Source: Allodiplogaster sudhausi (taxonomy: Eukaryota > Nematoda > Chromadorea > Rhabditida > Diplogasteridae). From it: 64,000 nucleotides of DNA. The notes beneath the pieces are model-generated. The model saw only the letters and a list, made by a program, of their open reading frames with translations, was not told the origin of the DNA and did no database searches. The position numbers and the translations under genes were made by a program. The stretch lies in the NCBI GenBank assembly GCA_945643635.1, contig CALZFC010000080.1, forward strand, positions 799,501-863,500, in the 5' to 3' direction. Shown piece by piece: positions 46,680 through 55,449 of this stretch (the stretch's first letter is position 1; each line of letters starts with the position of its first letter).

Positions 46680-46844
46680 GCGGGGAATGTCCTGCTCAGC
46701 ACTACATTGCCGCAGGACATTGGTGATCCGCTCAGCGGAACATCTGAATGTCCTGCTCAGCGAGTGATTAATGTTCCGGAAGCGATTGATAGCATTAATG
46801 TTCCGCTTGAATGTCCTGCTCAGCCGAACATTCTTCTTTGTGTG
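46680..46844 (-). repeat. Right terminal region of the element
   Basis: In reverse orientation it begins with the 20-bp inverted end and carries three or four GAGCAGGACATTC modules alternating with GGAACATT modules. It is the counterpart of 41870-42104. Confidence 0.75.
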
Positions 46845-46846
46845 TA

Positions 46847-49615
46847 GGGAACTCGCTCTAATTAACCACTACATATGCGAGCGTGCCGTTTTAGGTCTAT
46901 TATTCTTTATTTTTTATCTAGTTAATTTTTTTTACTATTTGGCTGAAGCGAAATATAAAAAAAACACTTTTCCTAAATCGAACTTATTTTTGGGTAATCT
47001 TTGTTAACTCAGTTTCTCTATCTCTCTCTCTCACTCTCTCTCTCTCTCTTTTCCTTTCTCTCCCTCAGTTTCGTTTTTTTCTCTATTTTATTGTTCTCTC
47101 CTTTCTTTCTCGAATTTGGTCTCTTTTGGTTTGTTTGATGCTTTTGACTTCATTTTAAGGCGATGGTCGCTTGCCCGATGATCCCATTGATGGCTATTTT
47201 CGCCAGTTCGTTCCAACTCTAGCAGTACGACAACCCTTTTTTGTTTATTGTAATACCGCCTTTTGCAAAGCACAAAGATTCAGTTTTGTAAATGTCTCTG
47301 CGAAAAGAAAAATTCATATACATACAAGATAACAAATATAAAATGGCGTTGATAAATTACAGGGGGCATTCATTTTCAAAGCTACGCACCATGACGACTT
47401 CTTCTTCTTTCTCAACTACGAGGCTAAAACGCTGCATAAAGTCAAGTCCAACTTTCGAGCAGGGTATGTATTAGATATCAAATAAAAACATTATCATGAG
47501 GAAATTGTATATTCATAAAAGTATATTGTAATCTGCATTTCTACTGTTCTATGTCCTTTATTTACTCGAAATGTGAGATACTTTTCCTGTTTACAATATA
47601 AGAATCTCTGAACATGGCCTGCCGCCTGGATTCGTCCAGATCTTTGGTACCGAACTGGCGTCAGTCAAAATGCAGAGGACGGTAATTTTGGCTCTTTTTT
47701 AAATTTATTAAGGGGAATAAAAATAAATGTTTTGGGAAGAAAATTTAAAACAACTGTTTATAAAAGCTGAATATATATAATGTATATGTATATATATAAG
47801 CATGCGCAAAAATTCATATTTGTGATCTGCAGGAGAAGTCAGCTGACATTCAGGACGTTATAGTTTTCTGTGGTGGCCATTTATTGATGGAAGAAGAAGA
47901 CGATAATATGGTTTAAAAAATTTACTTTATTATATTTATTAATTATACAATTTGTTTTACAGAAAATGATTGTATTAATTAAGTTTACTTCTTAATATTT
48001 CTTTTCAAGCATCGCCTAAAATGGTCTGGCGTGCCCTTCGATAATCTTCACATTTTCGACATCAACCGTGAGATATTCGAACGTTGGCAGACACTTCCGG
48101 ACCCGGTCAGCAATTCATACTTTATCATAATATATAAAAGGTAGCTCATGGCGAATTAATTTTTTGAAAAAAAAACCTTTTAATGAAAGTGATTTATATT
48201 TTTATTTTTATGTAGACCCACGGCTTTCCTGCGACGCGCGTAGACGCTTCTCCAGTGATCGTCGCCAAGAAGTGGCTGTTCGTGATTGGAGGATACTTAT
48301 TGTTAGCCGGTGCAAGCTGCGCTGACGAGCTCTGCCGATTCGTCTGGCGACTCGACATTGCATCATCCACATGGCAACGCGTCTTTCAGCTACCGTCAGC
48401 CGTTATTTTCAAAGGAGCAGGAAATCAAACTTAAATCTGTTTGAAGTATCCTAATAATTGTAAATCACATGCTTCCTCGCCCTTTTGTTAAAGGAAAAGA
48501 CGTGCAAATTCAAGCATGAGTTTATTGGCTCCTTTCAAGTCATACATTTATTTTTATCGACGTTGTATAAAAACTCGAAGGTTTTATCATCTATACATTT
48601 ATAAGAAATGGTCTAAAATTTGTAATAGGTTTTTATTTATTTTTTATTTACTTCTTGATTTGTTTTTTTTTTTAAATTATTTTAGCGATGTGTCCGTTGT
48701 CACTTCCGCTGCGTACTGCCGATTGTCGGGTCGTCTTCTCGTCTCAATGAGAGTAAATCACTTAAAAAATAATTTCTTTATAATTTAATTTCGCAAAACA
48801 AAACATTACTTAATAAAAGTGTTTAAAAATTATAAATATGATGAAAATTCTTTTTTTTTTCTGTGGTTTCACAAACAATGGAAATAAAATGTCTAAGGAA
48901 ATGAAAATATTTATGTGATAGTGATAATCAGTTGATTAATAAGTAATTTCTTAAAGGACGACCAGCATGATCGAGATCAAATGAAGATGGTCCGTGTCGC
49001 GGTGCCCTTCCTTAGCGTTCATGTCGTTCAGCAAGGTTTGCATTTTTTCTCTATGCAAATTTGCGCCACTTTTGGGAAATTTGAATGAAATATGGCTGAG
49101 TCTATTAATTCAAATATTAGAGGAGGTATCCGACGAAAAAAGATACTTGTTCTTTTATATTCCAATATATTTACACTCTTCTTTTCGATGCTGCAGTAAA
49201 CACCTCTGTCGATGCACCCGGTGCGTGATCAAAATCAAGCAAGGAGTGTCAATGGATGGGAAACCTCTCCTACCCAAATAACACTCCATTTTCACCAAAG
49301 GATAAGAGATAGGAATGTCAGCGAAAAGCGAAAACTATGCAAAAGCTTGAGAGAGTTTAGCAGTATATGCATCTTGAATTCTAAGAATTTTCTCGTGCGA
49401 AACAAAAAGTTCTTCATTCTCATCCATCGCTTAATTTACGATACTCTGCCTTGTGAATTAATTTTCAATAAAAAAAGTCTAATCAGGTTCAGAGCCTCCT
49501 GAAGCAAGAGATCCTCGCAGTTGTCCATGCGAGGTTCGGCTTTGGCGTTCCTGTGCCATCGGTCAACGTCGCCGAGGCAACGAGTCGAATCATGGACATT
49601 CTCTTCGCGGATTAA
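46847..49615 (+). CDS. BACK/kelch-type gene, 3' part (exons 3b to last)
   Basis: Exons: 46847-46894 (rest of exon 3), 47160-47287, 47363-47463, 47603-47681, 47833-47910, 48010-48105, 48216-48394, 48686-48752, 48957-49035 and 49487-49615. Phases agree except at the last junction, where an unseen exon or an earlier donor (near 49027) is needed. GYFRQFVPTLAVRQPFF fits the end of a BACK domain. Kelch-type blades follow: DVIVFCGGH, then FDNLHIFDINREIFERWQTL; WLFVIGGYLLLAG, then WRLDIASSTWQRVFQLP; then SVVTSAAYCRLSGRLLVSM. The paired glycines and spaced Trp are the kelch pattern. With the 5' part the protein would have about 390 residues. KLHL-type proteins commonly act as adaptors of cullin-3 ubiquitin ligases, but no BTB domain was seen here. 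Confidence 0.75.
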
Positions 49616-51044
49616 CATGAATTCCTTTAAAACTTTAATATTGCAACAGCCTTATGTCGTCTCATTTTCTTTATGTTCTTCCAAATAATTTTTGCCGCAT
49701 GTGATTTCCGCCATGAACGAAGATCTTTGCGATCTCTCTCTCTCTCAATCACCTAATAATAATCTGTACCGTTTCACAAGACGATAAAAAACTTGGGAAC
49801 TCTTCTGAAAAGTAATTTTTATTTCTTTTTCGGGCTCAATGTTGTACTCTTGGGTGACTATAGTATCCTTCCTAACCCATTGGCGTCCCGGTTGACAGGA
49901 GCGAGTAGTCGGTGACTATTTCCAGAGGCATCTTCGAACCGTTCTCGGGTTGATCCCGCCACGATAGTCTCTGGACTACGGTAATCAGTGATGTAGCTAG
50001 TTGACAGCTGAAGAGCCCAATACGGTTTTCGTAGCTATGAGGAAGACAAGAGGCTCTCCCTTAGCCTTGGAAGAGAGAGATAGAAAGACATAGAGGTACC
50101 GAGAGACAAGCAGAGAGAAGTTAGAGAGAATATAAAGATTAGAGAAAGCGAAGATAAAGAGAGATAGGGAGAGAAAAGAGCGAGAGATGTAAAGAGAGGA
50201 AGAGAGAGAGGACATTCCAACGAAGTATACATGAAATACAGCGACTAAAGAGGAAGAGGAGAAGAAGGAGAATGAGATGGAGATGGCACCCTGAGGAGGG
50301 CGGTTGAGTTCAGGAGAGAATGCAGAGAGGCCATGTTGAGACGAACCAACTCGATCCGAATGTGAAATGTTCTAACGCAGTCAGAATAGCTGGGTAAGTC
50401 GCAGTAAACAGATAATTAAATCCACCTGCTAACTGTTTAGTGACATTTGCATAAGATCCTTTCTTTTACATTATTTATTTATTTTGCGTAGATTTATTGC
50501 GGCGATTACTACGATACATAACACGTCGAGGGCTCCAGAGGCCTTTAAGGGGTGGACAGAGAGACAGTTGGGGTTAGGTTAGGCTGCCGGCTCTCAGGCA
50601 CTCTCTCTTGGTACATATGAATCTCTTCCATCGCTTAAATGTCTCATGGCCGTTGCAAGAATGCGTCACGGATCAGAAAGTAGCCATTACTATGAGTCAA
50701 GGAATTGTAGCCCCCTTCAATGCAATAGATCTCCGTGCGTTCTATCAGAACATTGGCCCATAATAAGTATAAGCATCTATATGCTAATTAAAAAGCACTA
50801 TTTGAAAACAACGACGCTGCGGATACCTTCTCACTCTTCTCATCCATGCCCTTCGCGAGCAGTCGACTCCGCCAAGAGTGAAATAGGCTAGCGACTTCGT
50901 ATTGTATTTTGCAAGCGTGGAATAAATCTTTTTCCAAAAAGTTTGCAATTGAAAAGAGTCATTTAGCTTCCTGAAAGATATCTTTAAACGATTAAAACTA
51001 CATAAAATATTTAGACTTGGTAATTCTTTTCAGATTTGCCGAAC
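49616..51044. other. Intergenic region with GA tract and inverted-repeat arm
   Basis: Holds a GA-rich tract (50055-50215), the right arm of the inverted repeat (50225-50451) and a short TTAGGTTAGGC at 50574. Several CT/GA-rich frames are open but not coding in character. No gene was seen. Confidence 0.4.
50225..50451 (-). repeat. Right arm of ~220-bp inverted repeat flanking the kelch locus
   Basis: Reverse complement of 40770-40990 with substitutions and small indels. The short frame is retained as MASLHSLLNSTALLRVPSPS. The neighbouring bases include TTGGAATGTCCT, the same motif as in the subterminal repeats of the element at 42.0 kb. Confidence 0.9.
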
Positions 51045-51290
51045 ATGTCAAAAGACAAGGACGAGGAGCTGAAGTTAGTAAATTCAATTTTTTTCCTTCT
51101 TCGAGACGTCTGTGAGTCAATGGGAGCATGGGTTGATGTTTTTTTTGTTGAAGAAAAAAATTTTTTTGACAGGCCGGCGAAAGAAGAAAAGAAGAGAAAG
51201 AAGGATAACGACGACAAGGAGAGGAAGGAAAAGCAATCCAAGGAGAAAAAGAAGCGGAAGGATGGCGTTCAAGAAGAGAAGAAAAATTAA
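51045..51290 (+). CDS. 48-residue Lys/Glu-rich protein
   Basis: Exon 1 (51045-51073, MSKDKDEEL plus two bases, donor GTTAGT) joins exon 2 (51173-51290, acceptor TTTTTGACAG). Exon 2 gives PAKEEKKRKKDNDDKERKEK, a further Lys-rich stretch, and TAA. A CTTTTCAG site lies 11 nt before the ATG. The product is almost entirely charged and probably disordered. It is compositionally like the gene that follows 340 bp downstream on the same strand. It may be the first gene of a two-gene operon, or exon 2 may be alternatively spliced into that gene; GAT GGC followed by GTTCAA in exon 2 would be a weak donor in the right phase. Confidence 0.6.
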   Translation: MSKDKDEELKLVNSIFFLLRDVCESMGAWVDVFFVEEKNFFDRPAKEEKKRKKDNDDKERKEKQSKEKKKRKDGVQEEKKN

Positions 51291-51630
51291 ATGAAATATG
51301 TGTTGGGCACATTATTAATTCCGACCGGTTGACTTACCCTTGCACCGGGCTTGAGAAAGCGCCGTTTAAAATAGGATGACTATTTTAGCACGGCCAATCT
51401 ATTCGTCTTGCCCACTCAGTTGGCTTTTAAATATCATAGCTTAAAAGGTTAACCGACTTATCGAGGTCTTTTGTTTTTTTCCGGCTATATCTGGCTGGTT
51501 AAGAGAGAAAATATTTCCAGGCAAATATAAAATAGAACGAAAATTAGCGCAACTAAAAAAATACTGTTGTTATTTCTTCACAATACATTTTACTTATTTA
51601 AAATATTACTTTTAAAGTGTGCTTTTTCAG

Positions 51631-54159
51631 GAAGTCGTGCGCGCCAAAGAAATGGTGGTTCACGCGCCGTCGGAAGAAGAGACGGCGGGCCCGATTCAGG
51701 ATACGACGGTAGAAAATAAAGAAATTTGATTGAAGTTATAAATAAAAGTGCCATCATAGATAATAATGATTAATGTCGAGTGGTTGGCAAGAATTTTTTC
51801 AAGAAGTATGAGCGATATATAAAGAAATTCCACAAAATATTCCAAAAAAAAAGAATTCAGCATTAATTTCAAGGGGCAAGTCAGCGGAGGGTACTACATG
51901 CTCGGCGACTTTATGCCCGGCGCCATGCCGGTAGGTTTTGTATCTTCAAACTAAATTATAAACAAAAACATTTATGTACTAGAATTGCTTTTTTTGTCAA
52001 ATTTTGCTTTTTTGTTCTTTTTTTTCAGAATGAGAAAGCTCCGGCGCCGGATGAGAAGCCAAAGGAAGAAAAGGAGATGGCAGCGAAGAACAAGAACAGC
52101 GGAAGCCACGCGGTCGACAAGAAGCGACCAGAGGTGCCAAAGTGGCCGGCCAGGCCCGCTTGGACGGCTGGCCCAATTTTCCAGGGCCCGGGGAAGAAAT
52201 GTTTGGCTTGCCTGTGGCCCTGTTGGGCCCAAAAGTATATATAGTAATAGGTACCTCACAATCAAATCAAAATTGGACCTGGTCGGGAAATAAGGCTCGA
52301 TGGGCCGGACAGGCCCAAAATATTTTAGCCCAGTAGCACCTCTGGAAACGTGTGAGTTGGGCGCTAGTTACAGTGTTTTTTTAACACGTTTAAATTGCGG
52401 CTTTTATAACTGAGAAAATTCTGGTGACAAAAATAATCGTTAAAGACATTGCTTTTTTGACCCAAAGTGCCAGAATTCAGTTGCACTTTTGGCGAAATTT
52501 GCAAAAACTATAAAATAGCTGTCATTTTTTATTCTTTCGGTTTTTTTTTCAGAATCAAAAAGCGCCGACCCTGAACAAAAGCGAACCGGTTGAGAAGCCA
52601 AAAGAAGAAAAGGAGAACGCAGCGAAGAACAAGGACAGCGGAAGGCACGCGGTCGACAAGAAGCGACCAGAGGTGCAAAGTGGCTGGCCGGACCAATCAT
52701 TCAGGGGCCTGGCTGGTTGGGACGGGTCCAATGTTTTAACCCTTCAGCACACTGGAAGCGAGCGAATCGGCCGCTAGATACAACACTTTTTAGCGAGTGG
52801 AAACTGAATTTTGAATTGCCACTCTTATTATTAAGAAAACTCTGGTACCAAATACAATCGTTAAGAAATTGCTTTCTGTTGTCCCGAAAGTACATATAAA
52901 TATGTTTCGGTGCTTTAAACTAAATTACATGTAGAAAATAAAATTAAAAATAAAAATTATATATACCTACTATCATTCAATTTATTTTTTTAGGAAATTT
53001 GTTGAAACTATAAAATACCTCGCATTTTTTATTCTTTCGGTTTTTTTTCAGAATGAAAAAGCTCCGACGTTGAACAAAAGCGAGCCGGTTGAGAATCCAA
53101 AAGAAGAAAAGGAGAAGGCAGCGAAGAGCAAGGACAGCGGAAGCCACGCGGTAGACAAGAAGAGAGCAGAGGTACATACAAGGTGGCCGGCTCGGCCCGA
53201 TGGGCCGCCTTCCTGGGCCTGCCAGGGCGGGCGGGACGAGCCCAATGTTTGGGCCTTTTAGCACACTGGAAGAGAGCCAATCGGTCGCTAGATACAACAC
53301 TTTAGCGAGTGGAAACTGAATTTGAATTGCCGCTCTGATAATTAAAAATGTGCCTTGTACCAAATACAATCGTCAGAAATTTTTTAACCATTATAACCGT
53401 CCATCTCCTTCAGGGACGCAAAAAGGAGAGCAGCGGCGCGCCAGCGAAGCAATCTGCCGATCGGCCAACACCAAGCTCAGAGTTCGCCAGATTTCTTTCT
53501 CTCTCCCTCTCTCTGCTCTCTCTCTCTCTTTCTCTGTCTTCCCTCTGTCCATCTCCCTGTCTTCTGTATCCTTTGTTTTAGTTTCTAGAAATAAAATGTA
53601 ATCATTTCAAATAATAAAATATGTTTTTATAAGAAAAAAAAATTGCCTGTTTAGAGCGCGGCCACGAACAAAGGGCACGAGAAAGAATTCGGAGTCGAAA
53701 TCGAAGTCGAACCCGTCGGATCCGCCCGACTTGACCACCGTCACGGCGTATGCGCCAAGTCAGGCGGAGAGTTGTAATAATCTTGAATAAATTAAGTGGC
53801 TAGCCTAGAAGCAGCCTTCTCACTACGGCCTATGCTCAAAACATATATTTTAATTTTATTTCACTAAATTCATTCTGAGCAACATAAAAATGACTAAATA
53901 AATTTTTTAAATGTAGGAAGTCCTTTTCGAGAGATAAACAACTAAGACAATTTTGTCAATAAAAAAATTGTAATCTACCAACACTCGTTTACATCACAGA
54001 AATCTTAGAATCGCCTTAGTCTTGAAATTACCTTTGTTCAGGGTATAATAAGAAGTTTACTCGATTTGAAGAAAAAAAAGTAAAAAAAGTCGTGCCCTTG
54101 CAGACCAAGTCGTTGCTCCCAAGAAGAAGGCAAAGAAAAAGGGATGCGTTGTGGCGTAA
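51631..54159 (+). CDS. Lys/Glu-rich protein with triplicated exon and C-terminal CaaX box
   Basis: Exons in agreeing phase: 51631-51708, 51874-51930, 52029-52133, 52553-52672, 53052-53171, 53414-53481, 53655-53770, 54104-54159. The first ATG is at 51652 (MVVHAPSEEETAGPIQDTT), giving 232 residues; an upstream exon is possible. Exons 3-5 are tandem duplicates of 35-40 residues (NxKAP, KPKEEKE, AAKNKDSGRHAVDKKRPE type). Their introns are duplicated too. The protein is charged and likely disordered. The last exon ends in APKKKAKKKGCVVA, then the stop. CVVA is a CaaX prenylation motif preceded by a polybasic stretch, the arrangement that targets small GTPases such as K-Ras to the plasma membrane. 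No catalytic domain is visible. Confidence 0.75.
52029..53413 (+). repeat. Tandem exon-plus-intron triplication
   Basis: Units at 52029-52552, 52553-53051 and 53052-53413 each contain one Lys/Glu-rich exon and the following intron. Introns 2 and 3 share CACACTGGAAG, GCTAGATACAACACTTT and GAGTGGAAACTGAAT. Intron 1 is more diverged. Exons 4 and 5 are the most similar pair, so the duplication happened in at least two steps. Confidence 0.85.
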
Positions 54160-54265
54160 GGAGTGGGAGCGTTCCTGAAACGCACACTATTTCGTCGTTC
54201 GTCAGTATCGGCTGAACTCTCCTCATTCGGCATGCTCTCTCTCCCTCAATTGTCCTCGATTATTG

Positions 54266-54271
54266 AATAAA
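54266..54271 (+). terminator. Poly(A) signal of the CaaX-protein gene
   Basis: AATAAA 107 bp after the stop codon, at the end of a plausible 3' untranslated region. Confidence 0.6.
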
Positions 54272-55449
54272 AAGATTCGCTGTCGAAAAAAACATATCAA
54301 TCCTTTTTTATTATATGTAGTTGAAATTTGCACCATGACGGATCCTTTAATTTTGAGCAAAGAACAAAGCATCATCATGCTGTCGTACGTAGTGAATATT
54401 GGGTTGCCGACTCCAAATGGGAATCAATAAGTTGTTCATTCCTCTCAACATCCATAGCGCAAGGAGGGGAAAAATGGATTCCTCTACTTTTATTAGATCA
54501 TGACCAAGTCATGCTTAAAAGATACAATCATGTCAAAGTCTAACGATAAATATAAAACCATATAATTAACGCTTCAACTTCATGAAAGCATTTATTTATC
54601 TCTGGAATGGTATTAGATGGTCTTGGTAATACCATCAGGGCAACGACGCACAGGACAACGACCACGAGAGCCGCTGCAGCGAAAAGCACCTGGAAGTCCC
54701 TAGAGGACGGGAGGAAGTATCAGCAGAGAGCACAAGAAGCACCAGAGAAGAAGAGAAAAAGCGCCGGAGAAACTGAGAGTCGACCACTCGGGAGCAGTGC
54801 AGTGATGGGGAAAGAGTCATTCTCGGCTCTTTCATTGATTAGGCAATAACGATGTCGAATCTAAAGAAAAAAGGGTGCTGAACATATAAAATATTTTGAA
54901 AAAAAAATGTTTTCCTGTGTTCACATTGCATAACCTTCTTAATATTTCTCCAAGAATTGTCTTTGACATAAACTGCTGCTCCGCTTCCCAGGCACCATAC
55001 TTGGGACGTACGGGAAGTAGAGGAAATCGACACGATTACTCAAACTTGTTTAATTTAATCAACCATTTACAACAACCATAACATATGTATGTATGTACAT
55101 ACATATTTGTATGTACATATATGTATATAGAAGAAATTAAGGAGTCAGATCTGAGAAACGAATATGGATTTGTTCTTCTCTTCATACAGAAATAAAGTGG
55201 AAAATTACATTCCCACGTGATCATCAAATAGACAGAAAACTGACTATATTTCCCACACAACGTAAGCTTAAACAAATATAAATTTACTTCCACGAATATT
55301 ATTTACTTCACACACTAAAAAAATGATATTAAAATTTAGCTAGTTGGCATGATAACTTAAAGTAGCGAAAATGGAAAAGTTTAGAAATTGGGTTTTTACA
55401 ACTCTCAATCTTCACTTCACTTTACTTTCCTCCTCTTCTTTCTCTGTCT
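54272..55449. other. Region before the satellite, with weak coding candidates
   Basis: A plus-strand frame at 54607-54849 (80 codons) contains a charged stretch (EDGRKYQQRAQEAPEKKRKS) and a minus-strand frame at 55033 down to about 54935 reads CLGSGAAVYVKDNSWRNIKK before a GT. Either could be an exon, but neither has supporting context. Around 55081-55130 lies a TATGTACATA-rich microsatellite. Nothing else was seen. Confidence 0.3.

Larger units (their letters stand above)
41870..46844. mobile_element. ~5-kb DNA-transposon-like element inserted in an exon
   Basis: The left end CACACAAAAAAGAATGTTCG and the right end (reverse complement CACACAAAGAAGAATGTTCG) match at 19 of 20 bases, and both are flanked by TA, consistent with a TA target duplication. 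Both ends carry copies of GAGCAGGACATTC-type motifs. Deeper inverted segments match at 43017-43137 and 46021-46132. Inside are a 5S-like fragment, direct repeats, many GA/CT tracts, a transposon-type protein remnant and a coiled-coil gene, both on the minus strand. The TA duplication fits Tc1/mariner-like and several other cut-and-paste families; the family is not identified. The insertion breaks exon 3 of the kelch gene. Confidence 0.65.

Noticed and set aside
49900..49975. tRNA suggested by GGGTTGATCCC
   Set aside because: The T loop is too short and there is no matching acceptor stem or A box.
50574..50584. Telomere-like TTAGGTTAGGC
   Set aside because: Only two partial units, too short to be a telomere or an interstitial telomeric array.
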